A DNA stretch of 64,000 bases. It comes from Pyrus communis. Its lineage: Eukaryota; Streptophyta; Magnoliopsida; Rosales; Rosaceae. Shown piece by piece: positions 24,593-35,060 of this stretch. How positions within the stretch are numbered: the first letter of the stretch is position 1; every line of letters starts with the position of its first letter. Below the pieces are notes generated by a model. It saw nothing but the letters and a program-made list of their open reading frames with translations, ran no database searches and was not told the DNA's origin. The stretch is taken from contig NC_084808.1 of assembly GCF_963583255.1 (NCBI RefSeq), forward strand, positions 9,757,501-9,821,500, in the 5' to 3' direction. The translations under genes were made by a program, and so were the position numbers.

Positions 24593-25297
24593 GGTAAAAT
24601 CGGATAAACGGTTCATTTGGTCATACAGTATTCAGAAGATAGTCATTGTGGTAAAAAAAAATCGGATTTAAGCCCTTGTGGTGAAGCATGTTAGGATTTA
24701 TGCCCCAAAATTAAAAGTTTGGTTTTTCCTCTGTGAGTGTGAGGCTAAAACAGTCATTTCATTAATCAGCTCAGTGTTCATAAATAAAACCCTTATTCAT
24801 ACACTTTCCCAATTCTGAAGCAAAGAATTCACAAATAAATTTTTTTGATTGAAATCAGAACAGTTTGGTTCATGTATGAATAGTTACATCGAAGACTAAG
24901 AGAAGATTGAATGGAGACGTTGCACCAAAGTATTTAGGTATTGTTGCAATCTTGATAACCTGCAACACCCAAAAAGGGAAAAAAATTTAAGTGACCAAAA
25001 TTTTAAAAACCCAGATGGACAATATCTTCGTGGACTGGGAAATGGTGGTATGTGAAGAACATATTCGTGGGTGGTTTGTGAAGAACATCTTCATGGGCTA
25101 GGAAATAGTGGTTCAGAAACCTTAATTGGTTAGAGGAGATGTCTATGGGTTAGGGCAGAGAGAGTGGAAGGAGTAGCTTACATAGCTTCCATTTGAGCTG
25201 GGGAATCAAATTAACCATTGGGAAGATGAAAGTGTTGCGTTTGGTTCTGGTTCTGGTTATGGGTTCAGCAGGTTGCAGAGATAGAAGGAAGAAATGA

Positions 25298-25339
<42 letters not shown>

Positions 25340-25550
25340 GTATGTGTTTGGTTCTGGTTCTGAAATGACGATTTTAGCCTCATACGTGAAGGTTAGGTGC
25401 ATGCTAGCAACAGAAAAACGACAAAAATTTTAGTTTTGGGCATAAATCTTAATAGACTTCACCACAAGGGTTTAAATCCAACTTTTTTTAGCACAGGGGC
25501 TATCTTCTGAATACCATATAACCACAGGGACCATTTATCCGAATTGGCCA
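24593..25550. mobile_element. non-autonomous Mutator-like element with about 120-bp TIRs (958 bp)
   Basis: The left terminal 120 bp (GGTAAAATCGGATAAACGG...) and the reverse complement of the right terminal 120 bp (TGGCCAATTCGGATAAATGG...) match at roughly 80%, with shared blocks GTATTCAGAAGATAG and CCCTTGTGGTGAAG. Flanks TATTATTAA (24584-24592) and TATTATGAA (25551-25559) form a 9-bp TSD with one change, typical of MULEs. The interior has no transposase. Confidence 0.85.
25302..25336. repeat. (GA)n microsatellite
   Basis: GA repeated about 17 times inside the Mutator-like element. Confidence 0.95.
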
Positions 25551-25874
25551 TATTATGAATGGTACTTTTTTTTTTTTTTTTTTGATAAATGCAACATAAT
25601 GTATTGATAAGGAAAATGCGGATTACAACAAAAGGAACAATCAGGGCTCCGATGAACAGTCTTCAAATAATACATCTAAAATGAAATCTGGAGGTTCTTC
25701 AAACTAAAGACTGGTACTGGTGGATGCGAGGCTGAAGTGGGCAAATCAGTGGGCAACTTCGTTTGCTTGGCATCTAATATGGGTAAAACTAACTCCAGTG
25801 ACCCTTAGCAATCTCTCTAAAGTCCTCGACAATAAGACCAATCGGGGAGAGATCCAGTGAGGAAGTGCAAAGAA

Positions 25875-28800
25875 CTTGGGTGATCTAAAGCGAATCGCTC
25901 TCAATAATAACATTTTGACAACCCCTAGAAGACGCCAAAGCTAGGCCCTCCCTAACCGCAAAAGCTTCAACAAAGAGGGAAGAGGGCACATTAGGACAGG
26001 ACTTTGAAAAACCTGCCAAAAAATTGCTTGTCGAGTTGCGTATGACCGCCCCCATACCTCCAATAAGGCGATAAGCATCCCAAGCACCATCTATATTTAA
26101 CTTCAGCTAGCCAAACCAGAGTTTGGCCCATCTGACCCCCACGGAAACCAAATAGCATAAGATAACATCAAGATTATATCAAACCTGTGTTTGTCCAGGA
26201 TCAGCATAAGAGACAACATTTACTCGCCGACTGAGCGGAAGCGATTTCCATTGGGAAGACGACCCAAGATTAAGAAACTCCATACGCAGGCGGCAAAATG
26301 GCAGTCTAAGAAGATATGGATGCCAGCTTCGCCCTCACTGCCGCAGTACACGCACCGAGAATCAAAGGTAATGCAGCGTTTAACTAAGTTGACCTTGGAC
26401 GAAATGATATCCATACATAGGCACCACGCATTCATTCGAACTTTCAAATGGACTTTAGCTTCCCAGACCTTCTTCTAGAGTGAAGAAAATTACAGCTCCC
26501 CCGAAAAAAAGGCACGGTTTGCCCGCCCCGTAGTCAAGTCGAGTGCGACATGGTAGGCACTCTTAACCGAGAATAATCCTTTCCTGTCAAAATGCCAAAT
26601 AAGCCTATCCTTCGAAAAGCAATGACTAATGGGGAGTAAGAGGATGAGGTTAGCCTCAAACTCTGAGAATAGACTCATTATGACATCGAATCTCTAACAT
26701 TTCTTTTCTGCATCGATGAGGTCACTGATAATGAGGTCACTAACATTTCATTTCCGCATCGAAAGGACGATGGAAAAGGCAGCCCAGATTTTGACCCTAG
26801 TAAAAGAGCTAATTCTCCATCTCGAGCCCTTGTTAACCACCTCACGGCTTAAGCAGAGACTTCTCCAAACAAATGAGTCACCAGGTTTGACCGATGCTTC
26901 AGGAAAGGTGGAGAAAGGAAAGTACTTAGCGCGAAAGACTTGGGTCGCCAAAAAGTTAGGCTCTGCTTGGAGCTTCCAAGCTTGTTTGGCCAGCAAGCCA
27001 AGATTGAAAGCATAGAGGCTCCTAAATCCAAGGTCTCCCTCGCTCTTTGGCAGGCAGAGCCTGTCCCAAGCTAGCCAATGGATCTTTTTACCCTCCTCAG
27101 AGCCACTCCACCAGAAGCAGACGACCAACCGATTTAACTCGTAACAGAAATATTTTGGCAAAAGGAAACAGCTCATAGCATGGAGAGGGATAGCTTGCGC
27201 AACCACTTTGATGAGGATCTCATGTCCCGCGAAGCTTAAAAGCTTCCATTTCTAATTCTGAAGCCTCTTCTAGAGACGTTCCTTGATAAAATTGAAGCAT
27301 TGACCTCTATTCCTTCCCATGATCGTTAGAAGCCCCAGGTATTTCTTATGGCGTGCGACTTAAGTCATCCCCATATAGGAGACCAAAGCATCCTACATGT
27401 TTCGCTTCACATTTCAACTAAAAGAAACTTCACTCTTATACAGGTTAATCATTTGGCCTCAGACTAGTTCATACTGATGGAGGATAAGCTTTATTTGGTT
27501 GCATGCGTTAATGGTTGCTCTCGCAAAAAGGAAACTATCGTTCGCAAATAACAGATGGTTGATACGGAGACACCAGAGAACATCGAAATGTCTTCGATGA
27601 GGCCGTCACGTTCCTTCTTTGCAATTAGCAGCAAGAAACCTTCGCCACAAATGAGAAAAAGGTAGGGTGATAATGGGTCTCCCTGTCGTAAACCCCTCGA
27701 CGGGTGAAGGTACCCCCTTGGCACACCATTGACTAAAAACGCATATAAATCTGTCGAGACGCATGTAATAATCAACTCAGTCCATTCTCTGCAAAAGTTG
27801 AGCCTCAGCAAGACGTTTCTTAGGTGTTCCCATTTGATTTGATCATAAGCCTTGCTCATGTCGAGTTTCAATGATAAAAACCCTTTTTTTCCCCTGCGCC
27901 TCTTAAACATAATTTGAGACAACTCCGTAGCAAGCATAGTATTGTCTGAGATTTGACAGTCTGGAATGAAGGTGTTTTGTTGACGCGAGATGATATGCTG
28001 AAGAATTGGCTTGAGGCAATTTTGTAAAGGATGTTACAAAGGCTTATGGGCCGGAGTTGGGACATGTCATCGGGGGTCTTGACCTTGGAAATGAGGGTGA
28101 TGTAAGTGAAGTTTACCTTCTTTAAGAGGTTGCCCAAATTAAGAAATGAAAGGATTGCTGCTGATACATCTTCACCCACAATGCTCTAAAACTTTTGGAA
28201 GAATAAGGGAGGGAGACCATCGGTACCAGGGGATGTTGAAGGTTGCATCTAGAATACATCCTTTTTAATCTCTTCTACATCAAATCCCCACCTCAATGAG
28301 GCATTCATGTCCTCAGTCACCTGCCTATCGATTGCATCCAAAATTTCCCTATCAGCTGAAGGGTGAGTGGAGGAGAAAATCTTTGAAAAATAGTCAGTCA
28401 CAACCCTTTCAATACCTGCTTCTTCTTCATACCATTCACCGCCGTGTCCTTTCAGTTCGGCTATTCGGTTCTTTCTCGGCGAGCCGATGCCCTTCTGTGG
28501 AAAAAGTTTGTGTTACAGTCTCCATCTCTCATCCAGCTTGTCTTGGACCGTTGTCTCCAATAGGTTTCCTCTTGGCCTAGGATGGAGTCAAGTTGCTGGG
28601 CCAATACCTGTCTTTCTTCAAGGGCAAAGACCGAGAGAGGTTGACCATCAATGGATCGGAGTTTTGATCGAACCTAGGATATTTCAATTTTCTGAGCTTT
28701 GAATGTTGTCCGATGCCAAGCAAGGAAGGCCATTCGAGTGGCTTTAATCTTCTCCACCACTTGAAACATGGGGTATCTGGTTGCTCTGTGAGCCTAAGTC

Positions 28801-29400
28801 GAGCGGATTACATCCGAACAATCTGGGTGGTGAGTCCAGAACTCCTCAAAATGGAAGGAATGCAGTTGGAAGGAGCAAGGGCTCACTCGATTTTTAGTGG
28901 AGAGATCAATTAGAACATGATCCGAATTGCAGGGATCTAGGTGACGGACCACAAAGTTTGGAAAGAGATCCTTCCACTAATCTGTGGCCAGAAAACGGTC
29001 TAGTCTTTCACCCATGTAAACGAGTTTCCAAGAAATCCTAGATCCCAGAGCTTGCAATCACACATCGCCTCATGAAACTCTAACATTTAGTTGATGGGGC
29101 GAGTGGTGCCACCCATCTTCTCGCCCGAGTGAAGGAGTTCGTTAAAGTCTCCACCTACCACCCACGAGATGGAACTTGCGGATGAAATTTGGCATATGAA
29201 GTTCCAAGACTGACTTTTGTTTGCCTGGCTAGGACTACCATATAACCTTAAGAATTTCCAGTGATCTGGATCCCTAATTCCTCCTATTTCAGCATCAATG
29301 TGTGACCGGGAGCTAAAGAAGACACGGATATTGCACTCCTCTTTCCAGATTAAATAGAGACCGCCAGATTGGCCCAAAGCGTCGACACCAATTCAACAAC
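25875..29400 (-). pseudogene. LINE ORF2 remnant: endonuclease part, RT, zf-RVT, RNase H
   Basis: Endonuclease (29377-29087): GQSGGLYLIWKEE and VVGGDFNELLHSGEKMGG. RT: KLDMSKAYDQIKWEHL (about 27870) and GLRQGDPLSPYLFLICGEGF (about 27690). The catalytic FADD box reads FAND (about 27535-27555, in a shifted frame), so one catalytic Asp is Asn. Then the LPKYFCYELNRLV...FWWSG block (about 27140) and KIHWLAWDRLCLPKSEGDLGFR. The zinc-binding RVT domain is at 26220-26450 (CVYCGSEGEAGIHIFLDC). RNase H (about 26115-25875): KIDGAWD...GGMGAVIRNS...EAFAVREGLALA...VIIESDSL, with a stop after. Several frameshifts and stops throughout. Confidence 0.85.
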
Positions 29401-29405
29401 AAAGA

Positions 29406-29952
29406 ATGTACCCATGTAAGTATGATTTCATAAATAGCAATAACTTAAAGCCTCCAGCTGACCCTTCTCCAAGCTGGATATCTAAAAAGCCCAAGGTCAA
29501 TGTTAGCCAGGTCTTTCGATTGTCTAACTCCAAGGGTCGTTCAATTAAGTCCAAGTCTAAAGGAAAAAAGAAAAAAGGTCAGCGATGGAAGAGAAGTTCC
29601 TCAACAGTGATCAGTGACCTAAGCAACAGTTCTCCCTTAAAGGTGATCATCAACCCTTCTAAAGAGTTCGAGGATGTGGTTAAGGTTGGGCTTCTAGGCA
29701 AATCCATAAGGCAAGTAAGAGAAAATCTCAATCGGTGGCAGCGAGCGTGCCTTGTCCCCACCGAAAGCCATGAATCTTCTAATTTGGAATTGTCGGGGGC
29801 TTGGGAACCCCCGACAAGTTTAAGTGCTACAAAATTTGGTGCGGCTGGAAGATCCCACCTTGGTGTTCCTTTATGAAACCAAGAGTTCTGCTAACTTGCT
29901 ACAATTCCTCAAAATCCAACTTGGGTTCGATGAGCTTTTTCTTAAATTTGGT
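29406..29952 (+). pseudogene. inverted 5' segment of the LINE: ORF1 tail and endonuclease start
   Basis: 29406-29770 encodes a basic Ser/Lys-rich tail (KSKGKKKKGQRWKRS) fitting the end of a plant LINE ORF1. At 29770 an ORF2-type start MNLLIWNCRGLGNPRQV (then a stop in place of a residue) and EDPTLVFLYETK follow, the N-terminal endonuclease motifs with catalytic Asn and Glu. It runs out at about 29940-29952 at the point where the minus-strand part begins (GVDALGQSGG), so the two pieces are complementary parts of one protein. Confidence 0.8.
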
Positions 29953-30334
29953 GCTCTACCCCCAATACTAAATGCAGATTCTAATGCAACAGTTGAAATG
30001 GAAATTGTTAACGCATCTTGTGCTAACTGAGAAAGTATTGGATAATGAAAGTGCTCTATTACCAGTTTCTTACAATCTTTCATTGAGCATGACTTTTACC
30101 ATCTTCAAAAATAGTAGTCAATTTGTTGAAAGTTTTCCAAATAGTATACCTAAGTGTTCGCTTACCTAATTTGATCACTCTAGCCTTTTTCTTTGCCGGA
30201 CTTGGATTTGTATCTTTTGTATTTTCACTTCCATGATCAGGTTGTATTCCCATTGTAACTTCCACTGACCCTCCATCACTAAGGTTCATAAAATCTTGCT
30301 CTACAGCATCCATTGCTTCAAGAAAGAAAAACAA
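29953..30334 (-). pseudogene. hAT transposase remnant, BED finger start fused to C-terminal dimerisation domain
   Basis: Minus-strand reading: MDAVEQDFMNLSD...PAKKKARVIKLGKRTLRYTIWKTFNKLTT (30310-30085), the start of a zf-BED domain, directly followed (about 30060-29955) by YPILSQLAQDALTISISTVALESAFSIGGR, the core of the hAT dimerisation region. The roughly 500 residues between are missing, so this is an internal-deletion derivative. It ends where the LINE begins. Confidence 0.75.
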
Positions 30335-30349
30335 AACTGTAAAATCTTG

Positions 30350-30545
30350 CTCATACCAATTTCATACCATATCCATTTCAAATTCACATATCCATTTCAA
30401 TTTCAATTTCACATATCCATTTCAATTTCAATTTCACCTATCTATATCCATTTCAAATTCACATATCCAATTCAATTTCAAAATCCAATTCACATATCCA
30501 CAAATCACAATCCAATTCAAATTTACTTTCAAATTCACAATTCAA
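30350..30545. repeat. short tandem repeats of CATATCCATTTCAA(A/T)TTCA
   Basis: About eight imperfect copies of CATATCCATTTCAATTTCA and CCAATTCA in a row. Confidence 0.9.
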
Positions 30546-30854
30546 TTAAAAATACCTTGCACTTGCAAGTTGCAACCTTGCTTGTTCCAAATCTCCAAAT
30601 CTGGAAAACAAATATAGACCCCACTTATTAACTTCAAGTAAATAGACCCCAAATGAAACATAGATACAAATGAACTCGCGACATTCACAATAAAAAAAAA
30701 GGACCTGCCTACCAATTGCCAATACTTGGGACAAATAATTCCTTACAAATAATTAAGACATTGCATCTACTACAGCAAAACAAAAATAGGTGAGGCATCA
30801 CTACTCTGTCGTTGCCTGCCTACAGGCCACAGTCCCTTGATAACATATCCCCAA

Positions 30855-30900
30855 TACACACACACACACACACACACAAACACACACATATACACACACA
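30855..30900. repeat. (CA)n microsatellite
   Basis: ACACAC run of about 45 bp with two interruptions. Confidence 0.95.
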
Positions 30901-31584
30901 TATGACATTAATTAATGAATCTCACCTTACGGCTTACAATACGACTAAATGGCATGACATAATAAAGTTAATTTACATAACTACATATATACTCCCAAAT
31001 TCCAATGCTTGATTCCATTTCTGCCTCGTCCCTTTGTGATTTTCAAGCTTGCGAAGCCAATGCGAAGCACACTTGCTCAATCGTTGGGTTTTTTGAATGT
31101 TTGCAAACATGCCCCAACCCAGAAACTCCAGAATCTCCAAAATCAGAAAACCCCAGAAGCCCCAAACCTAGAAAATCCTCAGCCATTAGTTTTAATTTTA
31201 ACCCAAAAATACAAAATTCATACCTTTAGCACATGCTTGCCTAGGTGTGGTTTTCTTATGGCTACCGGAGTCGAGTTGAAGGAAGTGAACGGAGGATGCG
31301 AGAGAGATGCGAATTAAGGAGACGACACTGGAGTAAGTCTAGATTGGAGAGATCAAAGTGAATGAGAGAGAAGAGAAAGATAGCCTCCAACCTAATGCAC
31401 AATGGACGGCTGAGATTAAATCTCAGCTGATCCAATGGTCAACAATTTTTTAAATTTAATTTAATATATATATAATTATTATAGTTTTTAAGGGTATAAA
31501 ATTGTTAAATTAATATATATATATATAATTATTATAGTATTTTTTTAGGGTTATAAAATTATAAAATTTATATTTTGCTTATCG

Positions 31585-31725
31585 TCTATTGTGTTACGTG
31601 TATACCCGAATCAACCCGTTATCTTAACAGGTGCTTATTGGGTTACCCGATAACGACCCCATTCATTATCGTGTCAACCCGAACACCTGTTAAGTTTGTA
31701 TCGTGTCATGTTAGGAATTATCAAG
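31585..31725 (-). repeat. probable subterminal region of the hAT element
   Basis: Dense ACCCGATAACGACCC, AACCCGTTATC, CGTGTCAACCCGAACACC motifs of the kind found next to ends of plant hAT elements. It lies upstream of the hAT remnant in the right orientation. The exact end and TSD were not identified. Confidence 0.4.
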
Positions 31726-32592
31726 CATACTTACAGTGTATTTATCTAAATCATGTGGAACACATTGTTCTAACCAATTTAATTAAACTCTAATATGTTG
31801 GTGCCTACTTATTGATTAAACATTGGATACTTTCCTTAGGCGACATTAATCATATTTACGTTTCCCATAGGCACACGTACATATCACCTGGCCAGCATAT
31901 AAATTTCGGAAACTTCACATAAAATTTAGAGCTTTGTATAATACAAATGATGTCACAGGGGTTGACAAATTAGGAAGCGAAGGTGGACTCGCATAACATA
32001 ATATCAAATCAAATGTATTTCAATAATCTAACAAATTGAGACATAAAATATTGATTAACCGTGACAAATGCCTGTAAACTATAAATTATTGAAGCTGTTG
32101 TTATCTGAGAGTCCTCCATGCACTTTATGTAAAGTAACGCGCTAAGACGCTACAAATGGAAGCAGTTGCTGAGCTCATTAGACTCAAGTCTCTCTGCCCC
32201 ATTCTTCAAAGTCATCGACATTTGTCAAACTGTCGTTGTGTTTTATTTTATTTTATTTTTTTTTTCTTTTCATTTCAAATTTGACAACAAAAACCCTAAC
32301 AAGTTTTTCAATTAGTAGTCTTTTCAGCACCCAACGTATTTTTTGGATATCCACCCTATTTGGTAGCAAGGAGTTTTTGCGTATTGTCTTGTAGGCCAAC
32401 CTACACTCGTTAGGGTTAGGTTCAACAATATTTGCTCTCTACTTTTACAAAGGGTGAAGCAGGAAGAATCGAAGTTAGGATCTTAACCAACTGAAGTACA
32501 AACTTCTGACCTTTTTGCTTTTATATTTTGGCTATTACATAAGTCCTTTGTAGTCTTCTCTGGTTAGCAGAAACAAGGGAAAAAAAAGGATA
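31726..32592. other. intergenic, no recognisable gene
   Basis: No coding or repeat feature supported, apart from an oligo-A stretch before the tRNA gene that serves as its terminator. Confidence 0.5.
32580..32587 (-). terminator. Pol III terminator of the tRNA gene
   Basis: Eight T on the minus strand six bases after the discriminator base. Confidence 0.8.
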
Positions 32593-32593
32593 T

Positions 32594-32664
32594 GGGGATT
32601 CCGAGAATTGAACTCGGGACCTTTCGCTCCCTAAGCGAGCATCCTACCACTGGACTAAATCCCC
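32594..32664 (-). tRNA. tRNA-Pro (AGG)
   Basis: The minus strand folds into a full cloverleaf: acceptor GGGGATT/AATCCCC, D-stem GTCC/GGAT, anticodon arm CTCGC-TTAGGGA-GCGAA with anticodon AGG, variable AGGTC, T-arm CCGAG-TTCAATT-CTCGG, discriminator A at 32593. Loop and T-arm match plant tRNA-Pro; the acceptor differs from what I expect for the common plant form. One pair, C27-A43, is mismatched. No intron. A run of T follows on the minus strand (plus-strand A at 32580-32587), the Pol III terminator. Confidence 0.93.
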
Positions 32665-33700
32665 TGTGCTATCTGTATATGTAGTGCAAAAAGTTTAAAA
32701 TAGATAGGACGCGGTCCTCCATTTTTGGCAATTAGCTATCACCGCTGCAGTGAGCTATAGTCCAAAACTTATCATCACAAACCAGTGGTAGCAGTTCATT
32801 TCGTTACTGAGTTACTGTAATGCCATTTACTCGCTGCATTGTTGTCTGATTTTTGAACTTGTGTTATTAACCGTTGAGATTTCAGCATCCTAGCTCTTGC
32901 TTTTGTACTGGTTTCGTAACAGATGTTAACAAACATGCATGAAGTTAACTATATGCGAACTTTGACTTTGAAAACAGAAGGTCATTGGCGTGTATTAGGT
33001 ACATGGCAACAGTTGATGGTGTCACAGAATTTGACCTCAAACATTTTGTATGTAAGAGAGAAAAAAGAAAAGAGAGTTGGTAATGCCAAGCCAATTTGAT
33101 CCATAACTTAGACTTGATGATATATATAGTAGTTTAATCATTAACCAGAACCAATATCAATGTCATTTCTTAAACTCGAATATAAACAAAATTTTAATAG
33201 TCCAAGGTCAACCAGGTTCTTATGCTCTCTTAGTTTGTCTCCTACAAAAATTTATGTATGCATGTTTTGCATTGCTTGGTAAAGGTTGTAGATATCTTTT
33301 AGAACTTAGATTGGCGGCTTAAATATCTATCGGGAAACTTGGTGGTGAATTGATAATATGTATAGCAAGTACCAAACCAAACGATAACACCTATGATGAC
33401 TCTTTTGCAATCACGATAGTGTCTCAGTGGTGTTACTGGCCTAGTAAATGTTTGTCACCTTTTCAAATTCGAAATACATTCTGTGCTCAGTAAATGCTTC
33501 AAAATGATGACAGGATGTGGTCCACCATTCTTGGCAATTAGCAGCAGTTAGCTACAATCCAACAGGTTTGCAAGCAGAAACTAATTTCGTGTACTAACTC
33601 CGTTATGTGTACAATAATTCCAATCAATCAACAAAAACCATGGAATTGTGGTCGTAGCTAATGCAGAACCAAAGTGGAATCAGTTTCAATCCTAGTGTTT
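32665..33700. other. intergenic with a diverged local duplication
   Basis: The phrase GGACGCGGTCCTCCATTTTTGGCAATTAGC (about 32706) recurs as GGATGTGGTCCACCATTCTTGGCAATTAGC (about 33514), with similar DNA after each. No gene seen. Confidence 0.5.
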
Positions 33701-33772
33701 CCAGTCATCAACCCACTCCACACGAACTGCCTCAATAAAAGCTAAAATTTCCACTACCACCGAACTCACAAA

Positions 33773-34205
33773 TTAAGAACAAGCGGCAAAAGCGCCAAGG
33801 ACTTGGCCCTCATTGGTACGGAAAATCCCTCCAAAACCCGCACACCCATTAGAACAAGAACCATCTATATTCACCTTAATCCACCCCAATTGCCGAGGAT
33901 GCCAGTGAACAGGAATAAAAGAAGGGGCCGACGCCAAGAGCGGCGAAATACCTAGCAACGAAAAAAATGGGCAAAGAAGAAGAAGAGTGCGCCGGCTAGC
34001 AACACATGAACATTGAAGACGATTCCCGAAAAATGATCCATAAACGAAAGCGTACTCCAAAGAAGCCCGACAACCCTTGAAACGAGCCCCAAATGAAAGT
34101 ACAAAGTAACATGGTCCAAGGCTTACGAGTTGAACCACTGATGTGATAAGCTGTAGACGACCCACTTGGGAAAGCATACGACTCGTCCATGCTGACGATT
34201 TGCAA
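33773..34205 (-). pseudogene. LINE-derived fragment: RT tail and RNase H
   Basis: The minus strand reads LSQVGRLQLITSVVQ, typical of the LSKAGRVELIKSV block of plant LINE RT, then after a deletion PRQLGWIKVNIDGSCSNGCAGFGGIFRTNEGQVLGAFAA, the start of an RVT_3-type RNase H. Too short and rearranged to be functional; distinct from the 25.6-30 kb LINE. Confidence 0.7.
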
Positions 34206-35060
34206 TTGACTTTGCCAACAGTATTAATAGAAACGTAAACAAAAGAATAGAACGCGCAAGTTTATTCATATTTTCCATCGGAATTTCACAATGAGCTCCA
34301 AATATTTTCCGATCAACTTAGATTCCCGCCGCTGTACCGGGTACAAATCCGTTCAATATCCAAGTAATTTTTTACATCTGTGTTTTATTTCTAGGTAGAA
34401 TAAATACTGAAGCAAGACTTAACACTGTAAAGAGGTTCTCACAGATAATCATACGCTTTTTACATTCGTACAGAAGTCGGACATATAAACAGATGTCCCT
34501 AGCTGTAACATCTATCTTGCATACTAAGCAGAGGCCCCGAAAACGAATAACAAGAGCGGTTCAACCTTGTAAAACACGGTAATGTCTATACACATCCTTC
34601 GGAAGCGACCTTGGTTCAGCTTTGATAGCGGTACCGCCATTCCAATCTAAACCAAACTAGCTTCAACCTGTACCAAAGAGCCATAAGTAACTGCATTACT
34701 ACGGAGAGTGACAAGAGTAAACGTATACTAAGATGAAAAAATATGTAAATAGATGGACTCACGTTCTGATCGTGCCATCATGGCTCCGCTCCGTGTATGA
34801 TGAAAGCCTTTTCCGGGTAAAAGCCACTGCAAAGCGCATATCCAGCACTTCTCAAAGAAAATTACCATTTCAAAGCAGTATATATTAGGTTGCTTAAATA
34901 TGAACCAAGGCATAATAATAATACACTATTAGCCTTAATATAATTTGGAAACCAGTGCTGGCCTTAAACCGCAAAATCTATGCTTAAAATTTATTTTCCT
35001 CTTCGGCTAAGTCGTGGCTAACATACAATGCAAGAAGTGAATCAACTGCATCCAGACGAA
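34206..35060 (-). other. 3' flank of the kinase gene
   Basis: No coding frame supported; probably 3' UTR and downstream DNA of the kinase gene. The UTR end cannot be placed. Confidence 0.4.

Larger units (their letters stand above)
25567..29952 (-). mobile_element. L1-type LINE with poly(A) tail and inverted 5' segment
   Basis: The 3' end is a T-run on the plus strand (about 25567-25583, i.e. a poly(A) tail on the minus strand). Going 5' on the minus strand come plant RNase H (RVT_3 type), zinc-binding RVT domain, RT and the C-terminal two thirds of the endonuclease (to about 29400). The remaining 5' part (end of ORF1 and start of the endonuclease) is on the opposite strand (29406-29952). 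This matches twin-priming during target-primed reverse transcription. Truncated at the 5' end and non-functional. Confidence 0.85.

Noticed and set aside
25567..25583. LINE target-site duplication TGGT(A/G)CT at both ends
   Set aside because: Six of seven bases over a short, poorly placed stretch next to the T-run; not convincing enough to report as a feature.
30855..30900. CRISPR-like spaced repeats (CA and CATATCCATTT runs, 30350-30900)
   Set aside because: Simple tandem repeats in a plant genome; no uniform spacers.
33340..33500. Second tRNA-like region in the duplicated DNA near 33.4 kb
   Set aside because: The duplication covers only DNA beside the tRNA; no cloverleaf could be drawn.
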